From CALAZP01 sp964410725 (GTDB taxonomy: Bacteria; Bacteroidota; Bacteroidia; Chitinophagales; Saprospiraceae): a stretch of 47,745 nucleotides of DNA. Location: contig CAYPID010000015.1 in NCBI GenBank assembly GCA_964410725.1, positions 1-47,745 on the forward strand, given 5' to 3'. The notes beneath the pieces were generated by a model, which did not search any database, was not told the DNA's origin, and saw only the letters and a program-made list of their open reading frames with translations. This document shows, in pieces, positions 8,904 through 17,287 of the stretch. Both the position numbers and the translations under genes were made by a program. Positions within the stretch are counted from its first letter, which is position 1. Every line of letters begins with the position of its first letter.

Positions 8904-11831
8904 TTAGGAGAGTAAGTATTGAATATCTTTTTCAGATAACATTTCTCCTCCGTCAAGATCAATAATATCAGCTGCCAACTGACTTTTTTTCTTTTGCAGA
9001 TTCATGATTTTTTCCTCTATACTCCCCGAGGTGATAAATTTAATGGCCATTACCTTTCGAACTTGTCCAATTCTATGTGCCCTGGCAATGGCTTGATCTT
9101 CGATAAAAGGGTTCCACCAAGGGTCAAGAATAAATACATAATCCGCAGCGGTCAAATTTAACCCGGTTCCACCTGCTTTGATTGAAATCAAAAAAGCCTG
9201 AATAGAAGACTCCGTTTCAAAAGATTTTACAGCTTTCTCTCTTTCCGCTGAACTTGAATCTCCACTGATCCAACTATATTTCTGATTATTTTGCTCAAAA
9301 TATGCTTTGAAAAGTTCTAAATGTTTAACGAAAGAACTGAAAAATAAAACCTTATGCCCACTTCTTCTAATAACCTCCCAATGTTCAATGACATCTTGAA
9401 ATTTCCCACTTTGTTTGCCGTATTCCGAATCTACCATCACCGGATGATTTACCAACTGCCTTAAACGGGTCAAAGTTTTGATAACTTGTAATTTGTAAGA
9501 ACCCTTTTTCCCTGAGAAATTATCCAATAATAAATTTCTTGCAGCAGATTTTTCCCTCTCGTACAACTGCTTTTGTTCGGTGGTCATGTGGGCGTAAAAT
9601 ACACTGGTGCTTAAAGGCGGAAGGTCAGTGGCTACCTGCTCTTTGGTCCTTCTCAGTAAATAAGGTTTGACTAAAGTTTTTAACCGGTCTTTTTTCTCTT
9701 CATCCCCAAACTTTTCTATTGGATTCAAAAATTCCTTCTTAAAGAAAGAAAACGACCCTAGAAGGTTGGGATTGATAAATTGCATTTGTGACCACAGATC
9801 TGAAAGTGAATTCTCAATAGGAGTCCCACTTAAAGAAAGTTTATATCTGGATTTGAATCCATTCAAACTTTTAAAGACTTTACTTTCTCTATTTTTTATT
9901 TGCTGACTTTCATCTAGAATAATATATTCAAAATCCATTTCTTCCAGTAGATCAGCATCTCTCAAGGCCGTTTGGTAAGTAGTCAGAATTATATCATATC
10001 GACTGAGAATTCGAGTATCCTTTTGCCTTTTGCTTCCAGTGTGAACATAAACCGATAACACAGGAGCAAATTTTGCAATCTCTGTTCGCCAATTGAATAC
10101 TAAGGAAGCTGGAAGTACAATTAAGCAACCCAAAGTTTTAAAAATCCCCCTTTGGTCCAAATTGTTAAATAAATCCAATTGCTTCAAGTCGTCGTTTTGA
10201 GTTGCTGTCTGTCGTGCCCTTTCTCCTTTTACATGAAGCAAGAGTGCAATGGTCTGAAGCGTTTTGCCTAAACCCATATCGTCAGCTAGACACCCCCCAA
10301 GTGAATGGTTGTACAAATGAATCAGCCATTTTACCCCATCTATTTGATAAGGCCTCAGGTTTGCTTGAAGGTGCTCGGAAGGAATAAACTCTATTTCTTT
10401 ATAGTTAGAGGAAGGCAATGCATCACCTTGCAATCCCAATTCCTCCAAGAGGGTGAATTGATTCTTTTCAAGGGTTAATCCCTCGTTTTTCTCTGAGGCA
10501 AACTGAGCAAGTGCTTTAAACCTACTAAACCACTCCTCTGGAATTAAAAACAAACTGCCGTCATCCAGAGGATAATACCTGTCTCCCAAACGAATATTGC
10601 GCATCAAATTTTTAAATGGAAATTCAAATGGACCAATCTTGACCCAACCATGAATATCGAACCAATCCTTTTCCGTATTTGATTTTAATTGAATTGTCGG
10701 CCTTTCCAATTGAATGGTTTGATGACCTACCTCAGGGGCAATTATCTCAAATCCCTTATCCATCCACTCTCCCTTTTTCTCGCTTAACCATTCGATTACA
10801 TTCATTTTATCCTCCAGCTCGGGTTGAAGTACAAAATAATTCTCCCACAATTCTAAATCAGGGTGGTCAAAAAGAAATTGAAGCATTCTTTTTTCCTGAG
10901 GCATATTTCTTTGAATTTTAGCAATGCTAAATTCCTCCTGCTCAAACTCCAAAAAAGTTTTTCTTTGTTTGGAATCACTCCATTGAAAGCTAAAATTTCG
11001 ATAGACCATCTTAACAGATAAAATCCATTTTTTGGTAAATAGGTGTTGAATAGGAATAATTTGACAACCTGTAAGTTGATCCAAGGGTTCAAAATCAAAT
11101 CCTTCAGCTTCGATATCTGCCTTTTCTACAATTTTTACGATAAACTGTTTGAAGTATGATTTTACACTATCAGCGGGAATGTGTACTGTATCTTTTTCCT
11201 GAAAAGGTTTAACCAAATTAGCATTTATAGATTCAACTTGGAAAAGGGTGCCATCAACTACTAACCACCCTGGCATATTAGAAATAGGAATGACCTCCTT
11301 TTCCTTAATGCTCCAAACTTCTTCTTCAGTTCCCAATCTTAATTTATATTCAACATTGGATTCATTTTTCCGAAAAGCCAAATAAGGCTTGAGGACCTCT
11401 TGGGCAATTTTCAGTTGAAAATCTTTAGCCAATACCCTTCTATTCAGGCCCAAAAACAAAAGAAACTGGCCTTTAATTAATTTGGGCAGCAGTTCTCCCA
11501 TGGCCTTATCCACTGCCAAAGTAATTTTTTTCCAAATGATTCGGTCATCCGCGAAATCAGTTAGCGTAGAATTTTTCTTCTTTTTGGCTTCTAATTTTTT
11601 GAGTAATTGATCCGGATCAAGTTGATCAATTAGATTGAATATAGCTGCTAAGTCAGGAGTGAGTTCAATATTAAAAGCTGAAATAGTATGAGAAAAAGCC
11701 TTTTGGCGAACGTGCATGGGCACTTTATTTTCATCTACTGAAACGATGTACGCCTCTGGCAAATAAAACTTTCTTTCGTACAGGTAAAAATTGAACACTA
11801 GCTCATTACACTCTTTTTCCTCAGGCCTCAT
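8904..11831 (-). CDS. SNF2-family DEAD/DEAH-like helicase
   Basis: A 975-residue Swi2/Snf2-type ATPase. The first ~480 residues form a long N-terminal region of unknown role with no recognisable zinc motif. The motor follows: NLRPYQIDGVKWL (Q-like motif, about 491), Walker A DMGLGKT (518-524), Walker B written DESQ rather than DEAH (about 640-643), motif III LSLSGTPIEN, and the second RecA-like lobe ending in the arginine-finger motif ARAHRIGQ near residue 930. SNF2 proteins translocate on double-stranded DNA and displace or remodel bound proteins; the bacterial members of this class are poorly characterised. No adjacent methylase or nuclease gene suggests a defence system; neighbours are metabolic. 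It lies 52 bases downstream of a dehydrogenase gene, with a -7-like TACCTTTTG in the gap. Confidence 0.9.
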   Translation of the reverse strand: MRPEEKECNELVFNFYLYERKFYLPEAYIVSVDENKVPMHVRQKAFSHTISAFNIELTPDLAAIFNLIDQLDPDQLLKKLEAKKKKNSTLTDFADDRIIWKKITLAVDKAMGELLPKLIKGQFLLFLGLNRRVLAKDFQLKIAQEVLKPYLAFRKNESNVEYKLRLGTEEEVWSIKEKEVIPISNMPGWLVVDGTLFQVESINANLVKPFQEKDTVHIPADSVKSYFKQFIVKIVEKADIEAEGFDFEPLDQLTGCQIIPIQHLFTKKWILSVKMVYRNFSFQWSDSKQRKTFLEFEQEEFSIAKIQRNMPQEKRMLQFLFDHPDLELWENYFVLQPELEDKMNVIEWLSEKKGEWMDKGFEIIAPEVGHQTIQLERPTIQLKSNTEKDWFDIHGWVKIGPFEFPFKNLMRNIRLGDRYYPLDDGSLFLIPEEWFSRFKALAQFASEKNEGLTLEKNQFTLLEELGLQGDALPSSNYKEIEFIPSEHLQANLRPYQIDGVKWLIHLYNHSLGGCLADDMGLGKTLQTIALLLHVKGERARQTATQNDDLKQLDLFNNLDQRGIFKTLGCLIVLPASLVFNWRTEIAKFAPVLSVYVHTGSKRQKDTRILSRYDIILTTYQTALRDADLLEEMDFEYIILDESQQIKNRESKVFKSLNGFKSRYKLSLSGTPIENSLSDLWSQMQFINPNLLGSFSFFKKEFLNPIEKFGDEEKKDRLKTLVKPYLLRRTKEQVATDLPPLSTSVFYAHMTTEQKQLYEREKSAARNLLLDNFSGKKGSYKLQVIKTLTRLRQLVNHPVMVDSEYGKQSGKFQDVIEHWEVIRRSGHKVLFFSSFVKHLELFKAYFEQNNQKYSWISGDSSSAEREKAVKSFETESSIQAFLISIKAGGTGLNLTAADYVFILDPWWNPFIEDQAIARAHRIGQVRKVMAIKFITSGSIEEKIMNLQKKKSQLAADIIDLDGGEMLSEKDIQYLLS

Positions 11832-11883
11832 TTATTTTTTTAAAATTTAGACAAAAGGTAAAGTTAAGGAAATCGAGCTTTAC

Positions 11884-12834
11884 CTATCGGCAAAAATTTT
11901 TTGAAATTTTGTCTACGAGAACTTCTGCATGACCCTTTAAAGATTCAAAGGACCACCCTGCGATATGCGGGGATAGCACGGTTACTTCAGATTGAATTAA
12001 ATATTCTAGAGGAGCGGGATTTCCTGAAGCTTTGAGAGCGGAGAAGGAACCATCTTCATATTCCAGCACGTCCAAAGCTGCTCCCAAAATTTTTCCGGAG
12101 GACAATCCTTCCACCAAATGTTCGGTCTGAAGCACCATTCCTCGTGCGGCGTTGACTACATAAATGGATTTATGGAAAGATTCTAAAAAGTTTCTGTTGA
12201 TGAAATAATGATTGGTTGGCAGGTAGGGAATATGAATAGCGAGGACATCGGTCTCTCGAAAAAAGGTAGGCAAATCTACGCGTCTAGCATTTTCATCTCC
12301 ATATTCATTTAAGTATTTATCATAAGTGATGCACTCTACCTCTAGTCCAATAAGTTTGCGGGCCAGTGATTTTCCCATATTGCCGTATCCAAGAATTCCA
12401 ATGGTCTTTCCTTTGAGTTCAGTCCCCCTATTACCTTCTCTAATCCATTGTCCCGAGCGTACTTGGCGATCAGCTCTACCGAGGTGATTCATCAGCATCA
12501 AAAGGAGGCCTAGGGTATGTTCGCCAACGGTGTCAGCGCTACCCTCAGGAGAGGTAAATACTTTTATATGGTGAGTCTGGGCATAGTTAAGGTCGATATG
12601 CTCAGTTCCCACTCCCGATCGGGCGATAAATTGGAGTTTAGGTGCCCATTTCAAAAAATTTTCGTCCAATTGAAATCTACTTCGACCAACTAATCCAAAA
12701 GCCTCTTGAAGGTCTAATTTCATTTCCTCCAGGGTGCTTTTGGAATGATCGATACATTCAAAGCCCAGAGCAGAAAGTTGCACTGGCATAATGGGATGTG
12801 TATCATCAAAAAAAACGACAGTTCGCTTGAACAT
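11884..12834 (-). CDS. D-isomer-specific 2-hydroxyacid dehydrogenase (SerA-like)
   Basis: A 316-residue NAD-dependent dehydrogenase of the D-2-hydroxyacid/3-phosphoglycerate dehydrogenase superfamily. The NAD-binding Rossmann fold is marked by GKTIGILGYGNMGKSLARKL in mid-protein. Catalytic residues are visible: the substrate Arg in NAARG, the Glu in DVLEYE and the acid/base His in SPHIAGW. It lacks the C-terminal ACT domain of regulated SerA. It sits 8 bases after metX and is most likely the third gene of the SAM-riboswitch-controlled metY-metX transcript. If it is a phosphoglycerate dehydrogenase, it would make serine, the carbon source for cysteine or for one-carbon units needed to methylate homocysteine, which fits the position. 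The substrate is inference; a glyoxylate or hydroxypyruvate reductase role is possible. Confidence 0.85.
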   Translation of the reverse strand: MFKRTVVFFDDTHPIMPVQLSALGFECIDHSKSTLEEMKLDLQEAFGLVGRSRFQLDENFLKWAPKLQFIARSGVGTEHIDLNYAQTHHIKVFTSPEGSADTVGEHTLGLLLMLMNHLGRADRQVRSGQWIREGNRGTELKGKTIGILGYGNMGKSLARKLIGLEVECITYDKYLNEYGDENARRVDLPTFFRETDVLAIHIPYLPTNHYFINRNFLESFHKSIYVVNAARGMVLQTEHLVEGLSSGKILGAALDVLEYEDGSFSALKASGNPAPLEYLIQSEVTVLSPHIAGWSFESLKGHAEVLVDKISKNFCR

Positions 12835-12842
12835 ATTATCAA

Positions 12843-13913
12843 TTAGAAACCTTCTGATCCAGGTATTGCTAAAACTTCATCGCTAAATCTAGATTTCTCG
12901 GGAAATTGGCCTGTTTCTAAGAAGGGTAACAACAAATTGGTTATTTTTTCAAATTCAATGAGGAAGCCATCATGCCCATAACGACTATCTATGATGTGAA
13001 ATGAAGCTTCCGGAATTAAGTTGGCAATGGTGTTTTGTTCGGTTAAAGGAAAAAGAATATCCGTTCTAATTCCAATCACTACTGTTTTCGCTTGGATTTG
13101 TGATAGGGCTTTCCCCAGTCCCCCTCTCCCTCTTCCCAGGTTATGGCTATCCATCGCTTTACTCAATACTATATAGGAGTGCGGATTGAATCGTTTACTC
13201 AATTTCTGCCCTTGATAATTTTGATAGCTAGCTGCTTTAAATTGGTCTATTTTATCTTCTGTTTCCTTTTGGGTGTGGGAAAAAGTATGGTAATTCCGAT
13301 AGGAAAGCATTCCGATTGCTCGTGCAGCTTCCAATCCTTTTGTCAGAGCTTCTGGGTCATTTGAAATAATTCCCGTTTGAATAGCCATTCGCTGTGCTTC
13401 ATTAAAGGCGATTCCCCAGGGCGAATGGACTGCATTAGTGGCTAATAACGCTAATTGATGAATAAGGGAGGGGCGCAAATAAGCCCATTCGAGCATCTGC
13501 TGCCCTCCCATAGATCCTCCGATTGCCAGTTGAATGGTTTCAATTCCTAAATACTTCCTCAAAAGGTCGTGTACCATGGCCATATCTCTGACTGTAATAA
13601 GTGGAAAATCCAAATTATAAGGTTGGCCAGTAAAAGGATTAAGTGAACCAGGTCCGGTAGTTCCATAGCAACTGCCTAACATATTGGCACAGACTATAAA
13701 CCATTTGTTGGAGTCGAATAATTGGTTAGGTCCAAAAAGACCTTCCCACCAAATATTAGCTTCTGCATTAGCCGTTAAAGCATGACCAATCCAAATGACA
13801 TTGTCTCTGTCAGCATTTAACCGCCCATAAGTTTGATATGCAATATCTATACCGGGCAAAACAGCGCCACTTTCCAGAACAAAAGGATCTTTTAAGGATA
13901 AAGTATGAGGCAT
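12843..13913 (-). CDS. metX: Homoserine O-acetyltransferase
   Basis: A 356-residue alpha/beta-hydrolase-fold acyltransferase that acetylates homoserine with acetyl-CoA in the first committed step of methionine synthesis. The nucleophile elbow GGSMGGQQ puts the catalytic Ser at 134; Asp 285 (GIRTD) and His 314 (RYGHDGF) complete the triad. The conserved CANMLGSCYGTTGP segment follows the oxyanion-side strand. The ATG at 13913 lies 17 bases after the metY stop, so the two are co-transcribed and share the SAM riboswitch upstream of metY. Some MetX-like enzymes use succinyl-CoA; the neighbouring MetY, an O-acetylhomoserine enzyme, supports acetyl-CoA here, although a separate MetZ gene is also nearby. 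Confidence 0.93.
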   Translation of the reverse strand: MPHTLSLKDPFVLESGAVLPGIDIAYQTYGRLNADRDNVIWIGHALTANAEANIWWEGLFGPNQLFDSNKWFIVCANMLGSCYGTTGPGSLNPFTGQPYNLDFPLITVRDMAMVHDLLRKYLGIETIQLAIGGSMGGQQMLEWAYLRPSLIHQLALLATNAVHSPWGIAFNEAQRMAIQTGIISNDPEALTKGLEAARAIGMLSYRNYHTFSHTQKETEDKIDQFKAASYQNYQGQKLSKRFNPHSYIVLSKAMDSHNLGRGRGGLGKALSQIQAKTVVIGIRTDILFPLTEQNTIANLIPEASFHIIDSRYGHDGFLIEFEKITNLLLPFLETGQFPEKSRFSDEVLAIPGSEGF

Positions 13914-13930
13914 TGAAATATGAATTTGAT

Positions 13931-15241
13931 TTAACGGGCAATTTTGGAAAACGCTTGTTCAAAATCTCCTATTATATCGTCAATATGTTCTATACCTACC
14001 GATACCCTAAGCAAATTAGGAAGCACTCCTGCTGCAATTTGTTCTGATTCAGAGAGCTGTTGATGAGTGGTAGCGGAAGGTTGAATAATTAATGTTTTTG
14101 CGTCACCTACATTAGCTAAATGTGATATTAGTAACAAATTATTGGTCATTTCAGTTGCCCGCGCCTGATCTCCCTTAAGGGTAAAGGATAGGACTCCACC
14201 AAATCCATTTTTTAAATATTTCTTTGCTAAATGATGCTTTGAATGGCTCTTCAAACCAGGATAAAATACCTGCTCCACTTCCGGGTGGCTTTCCAACCAT
14301 TCTGCCAGTGCCAGCGCATTTTCTGTAGTTCGCTGTACCCTAAGTGACAAAGTTTCCAATCCTTGAAGTAACAAAAATGAGTTGAAAGGACTTAACGCAG
14401 GACCGAAATCTCTTAATCCTTCCACCCTAGCCCTAATGATGTAGGCTATATTACCAAATGGACCATCTGAACCAAACACTTCCCAAAACTTTAACCCGTG
14501 ATAACCTTCACTGGGTTCGGTAAACTGCGGAAATTTACCATTGCCCCAGTTGTAATTGCCTCCGTCTACAATTACCCCACCAATCGAAGTTCCATGACCT
14601 CCAATCCATTTGGTTGCCGACTCCACTACTACATTTGCTCCATGTTCAATTGGCCTACACAAAAATCCCCCCGCACCAAAAGTATTGTCTACGATAAAAG
14701 GAATATCGTGCTTTTGAGCAACCTGAGCTAATCCTTCGAAATCTGGAACGTTGAATCTGGGATTAGATATTGTCTCACAGTAAATGGCTTTGGTGTTTTG
14801 GTCAATCAGCGCTTCAAAACTCTCAGGTGCGTCATCTTTAGTGAATCGAACCTCTATACCCAATCTTTTGAAGGCTACCTTAAATTGGTTGTAGGTTCCC
14901 CCGTATAAGTTAGAACTGGAAACAAAATTGTCCCCAGCTTCTAATATGTTGTTGAGTGCGATAAATTGTGCAGCTTGACCTGAACTTACTGCCAGTGCAG
15001 CAACCCCTCCTTCCAAAGCTGCTACTCTTTTTTCAAAGGCGTCTGAGGTAGGGTTCATGATCCTGGTGTAGATGTTGCCGAATTCTTTTAAGGCAAATAA
15101 GTTAGCACCATGTTCTGCATCTTTAAAAGTGTAAGAAGTAGTTTGATAGATAGGTACTGCTCTTGAGCGAGTTGTACTTTCTACCTCTTCTTGACCTGCA
15201 TGTAACTGCAGTGTTTCGAATTTCCAGTTTTTATTGGACAT
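13931..15241 (-). CDS. metY: O-acetylhomoserine sulfhydrylase
   Basis: A 436-residue pyridoxal-phosphate enzyme of the Cys/Met metabolism family. It combines O-acetylhomoserine with sulfide to form homocysteine, using the product of MetX encoded just downstream. The N-terminal FETLQLHAGQE and the YTRIMNPT active-site tyrosine segment are family marks; the PLP lysine is about K211 in ESATKWIGGHGTS. The length of about 430 is that of MetY rather than the ~390 of cystathionine synthases or MetZ. It is the first gene of the metY-metX-dehydrogenase transcript, whose 5' leader holds a SAM-I riboswitch and a terminator-like hairpin 20-50 bases before the ATG. Confidence 0.94.
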   Translation of the reverse strand: MSNKNWKFETLQLHAGQEEVESTTRSRAVPIYQTTSYTFKDAEHGANLFALKEFGNIYTRIMNPTSDAFEKRVAALEGGVAALAVSSGQAAQFIALNNILEAGDNFVSSSNLYGGTYNQFKVAFKRLGIEVRFTKDDAPESFEALIDQNTKAIYCETISNPRFNVPDFEGLAQVAQKHDIPFIVDNTFGAGGFLCRPIEHGANVVVESATKWIGGHGTSIGGVIVDGGNYNWGNGKFPQFTEPSEGYHGLKFWEVFGSDGPFGNIAYIIRARVEGLRDFGPALSPFNSFLLLQGLETLSLRVQRTTENALALAEWLESHPEVEQVFYPGLKSHSKHHLAKKYLKNGFGGVLSFTLKGDQARATEMTNNLLLISHLANVGDAKTLIIQPSATTHQQLSESEQIAAGVLPNLLRVSVGIEHIDDIIGDFEQAFSKIAR

Positions 15242-15260
15242 TTGTTCTAAATTTATGGTT

Positions 15261-15294
15261 ATAAAAATACAGTCAATCTTGCCGGCTGATTGAC
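15261..15294 (-). terminator. Likely expression-platform terminator of the metY SAM riboswitch
   Basis: On the minus strand GTCAATC (15294-15288) and GATTGAC (15278-15272) form a 7-bp stem around a CG-rich 9-base loop, followed by TG and then TATTTTTAT. It lies 30 bases before the metY start and downstream of the SAM aptamer, where a conditional terminator is expected. The stem is short and the U tract is interrupted, so the call is moderate. An antiterminator pairing was not resolved by eye. Confidence 0.45.
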
Positions 15295-15403
15295 CCTATT
15301 CCATTAATGGCAACGATTAACAACAACAAGTAAAGTGGTAAGACTTAAGCTGGATAGCTGCTGATAAGAAAAACTCTTTTGAAAAATCTTTTTGCATAGT
15401 CTA

Positions 15404-15524
15404 GATTTTATAGTTCCAAAAAATCTTCCAATATGGAAGTTTGGTGGGATTTGGCACCTTTCGGAATATCCGCGGTTGCCAGGGTTTCACAGAGCCCAAT
15501 CTCTCAACCCTTCTTTATAAAATC
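15404..15524 (-). promoter_or_regulatory. SAM-I (S-box) riboswitch controlling metY-metX
   Basis: Read on the minus strand, the leader carries the SAM-I core: GAGATTGGGCTC, then GAAACCCTGGCAACC (about 15487-15473), and then AAAGGTGCCAAATCC (about 15462-15448), in the right order and spacing. The closing P1 helix is perfect over 9 bp: GATTTTATA (15524-15516) with TATAAAATC (15412-15404). P4 is seen as CTTCC/GGAAG around 15439-15425. The class binds S-adenosylmethionine and usually turns transcription off when it is abundant. It is preceded by a full promoter and followed, ~160 bases later, by metY. No such core is present on the plus strand, so osmC-metZ are not under the same control. Confidence 0.93.
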
Positions 15525-15547
15525 ATGTCTCAAGGAGAAATGATGGT

Positions 15548-15578
15548 CAAATATAAAAGGATTAATTTTTTTTTCAAA
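15548..15578 (-). promoter_or_regulatory. Promoter of the riboswitch-metY-metX transcript
   Basis: The minus strand has TTTG (15578-15575), a 19-base spacer and TATATTTG (15555-15548), a full match to the Bacteroidota TTTG/TAnnTTTG promoter. The start point should fall about 15540, roughly 15-20 bases before the riboswitch P1 helix, so the aptamer is at the very 5' end of the message. The 371-base gap between metY and osmC is thus filled by this promoter, the riboswitch and its platform. Confidence 0.8.
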
Positions 15579-15612
15579 TTAAAATCCTTTTTTTGGATAA
15601 AAATTAAGTTTC

Positions 15613-16032
15613 ATGAAGATAAAACTCTCCAGAATTAACAATGCCGTTAAGTTTAAAGCCATTAATGAACAGCAAAATGAAATCATTTTGGACGGTTCGC
15701 CCTCCATTGGAGGATTGAATGAGGGTATGCGCCCAATGGAAACCTTACTATCAGCACTTGCGGGCTGCAGTGCCATGGATGTGGTAAGTTTACTCAATAA
15801 AATGCGTCAACCATTAGAGGATTTAGAAATAGAGGTTGAAGGAACTAGGGCAGAAGATATGGTTCCAGCTGTTTTTACGGACATTCATTTAAAATTCATT
15901 TTAACAGGAAATTTAGACGAAAAGAAAGTTGAAAAAGCTATCGGAATGAGTGTTGACCAATATTGTTCCGTTGGGAGAATGATAGAAAATAAAGCAACTA
16001 TAAAATGGTCATATTCCATTAAAGCTCAATAG
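15613..16032 (+). CDS. OsmC family peroxiredoxin-like protein
   Basis: A 139-residue OsmC/Ohr-superfamily protein, thought to reduce organic or fatty-acid hydroperoxides through a pair of cysteines. Both are visible: Cys52 in LAGCSAMDV at the start of the long core helix, and Cys118 in DQYCSVGRM. The P-x-E-T-L-L-S-A-L segment that forms the dimer core helix is conserved. The ATG at 15613 lies 35 bases beyond the outer edge of the divergent metY promoter. metZ follows after 21 bases, so the two genes probably form an operon; linkage of OsmC to a sulfhydrylase suggests a thiol or sulfide-related role, but that is inference. Confidence 0.88.
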   Translation: MKIKLSRINNAVKFKAINEQQNEIILDGSPSIGGLNEGMRPMETLLSALAGCSAMDVVSLLNKMRQPLEDLEIEVEGTRAEDMVPAVFTDIHLKFILTGNLDEKKVEKAIGMSVDQYCSVGRMIENKATIKWSYSIKAQ

Positions 16033-16053
16033 ATCACCCTTGAGAAAACAAAT

Positions 16054-17232
16054 ATGAAAAACCAACCTAAATTTGAAACCCAAGCCATTAGATCAGGGGT
16101 TCAGTCTACAGAATTCAGAGAACACTCCACCCCGATATTTCCAACTTCAAGTTTCACCTTTCCAGATGCTCAGCTAATGGAAGCTACTTTTGATGGACGG
16201 GAGGATGGTATAATTTATTCCAGATATTCCAACCCTAATACAGATGGCTTGATTGCAAAAATGTGTGAGTTGGAAAATGCTGAAGAAGGTATAGCAACTG
16301 CTTCTGGAATGGCTGCGGTCTTTGCAAGTTGTGCTCCCTTTTTAAAAACTGGAGATCACTTAATTGCATCAAAGGCTTTATTTGGCTCAACCTATCAAAT
16401 AATTACCTCAATCCTACCTGATTGGGGGATATCTCATACCTTCGTAGATCCGCAGGCTGCTCTGGAAACTTGGGAGGAAGCCATACAGCCTAACACCAAA
16501 ATGATTATGGTGGAGTCACCTTCTAATCCTGGTTTGGCAATGATTGATTTGAAAATGTTGGGCCAAATCGCCCAAAACAATAATATTTTACTAAATGTAG
16601 ATAATTGTTTCGCAACACCTTATTTGCAAAAGCCTCTAAGTATGGGTGCGAATATTGTCGTACACTCAGCGACTAAATGGCTGGATGGACAGGGTAGAGT
16701 TTTGGGAGGCTTGGTTTTATCGGATGCAAAAACCATGGAGAAAATCAGATTCTTTTCCAGACATACAGGTCCCGCTATGTCGCCTTTTAACGCTTGGATA
16801 TTGCAGAAAAGTATAGAAACTCTCGCAGTTAGAATGGAAAAACACTGTTGCAATGCCTTGCAATTAGCGGATTATTTAACTACCCTCTCCAAGATTGAAA
16901 AAGTAAAATATCCATTTCATAAAACTCATCCTCAATATGAACTCGCTAAGTCTCAAATGAATCTAGGAGGTGGGATTATTGCCTTTGAAATCAAAGGAGG
17001 AAAGGAAAAAGCTATGGAATTTATCAATCAAACCCAACTGTGTTCTATCAGCGCCAATCTTGGAGATACTAGAACTATTATAACCCATCCAGCGTCTACC
17101 ACCCATTCCAAATTAACAGAAGAGGAGAGACTATCAGTTGGAATTACTCCTGGTTTAATAAGGATATCCGTAGGTCTTGAACATATAGACGATATCAAAA
17201 ATGATCTTTTTAGAGCGGCAAATAAAATATAA
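16054..17232 (+). CDS. metZ: O-succinylhomoserine sulfhydrylase-type PLP enzyme
   Basis: A 392-residue Cys/Met-metabolism PLP enzyme, of MetZ length. MetZ makes homocysteine from an activated homoserine and sulfide. Marks include FETQAIRSG at the N-terminus, the YSRYSNPN tyrosine segment and the PLP lysine K208 in HSATKWLDGQGRVLGG; the DGQGR form is typical of MetZ, where cystathionine synthases and lyases differ. It diverges from metYX and is co-transcribed with osmC, so the window holds two homocysteine-forming sulfhydrylases with separate control. Without biochemistry, a cystathionine gamma-synthase/lyase role cannot be wholly excluded. Confidence 0.83.
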   Translation: MKNQPKFETQAIRSGVQSTEFREHSTPIFPTSSFTFPDAQLMEATFDGREDGIIYSRYSNPNTDGLIAKMCELENAEEGIATASGMAAVFASCAPFLKTGDHLIASKALFGSTYQIITSILPDWGISHTFVDPQAALETWEEAIQPNTKMIMVESPSNPGLAMIDLKMLGQIAQNNNILLNVDNCFATPYLQKPLSMGANIVVHSATKWLDGQGRVLGGLVLSDAKTMEKIRFFSRHTGPAMSPFNAWILQKSIETLAVRMEKHCCNALQLADYLTTLSKIEKVKYPFHKTHPQYELAKSQMNLGGGIIAFEIKGGKEKAMEFINQTQLCSISANLGDTRTIITHPASTTHSKLTEEERLSVGITPGLIRISVGLEHIDDIKNDLFRAANKI

Positions 17233-17247
17233 TTATTAAATTTATAT

Positions 17248-17255
17248 TATATTTG
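17248..17255 (+). promoter_or_regulatory. -7 promoter element of the unknown gene at 17288
   Basis: TATATTTG is a perfect TAnnTTTG element 32 bases before the ATG. No clear TTTG lies at -33. The element sits in the loop of an all-AT inverted repeat (AATATAATT 17226-17234 with AATTATATT 17256-17264), which may be chance in such AT-rich sequence. Confidence 0.4.
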
Positions 17256-17287
17256 AATTATATTATAAAAAATCACTGCACTACCTT

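Noticed and set aside
8904..11831. SNF2 helicase as part of a phage-defence system
   Set aside because: Neighbours are pyruvate carboxylase and a dehydrogenase; there is no methylase, nuclease or defence-type gene beside it.
15441..15638. Open frame of 65 codons on the plus strand between metY and osmC
   Set aside because: It lies on the complement of the SAM riboswitch and its promoter and has no promoter or conserved content.
15613..17232. Possible second SAM riboswitch for osmC-metZ
   Set aside because: The space before osmC is fully used by the divergent promoter, and no GAAACCC/GGCAAC core is on the plus strand.
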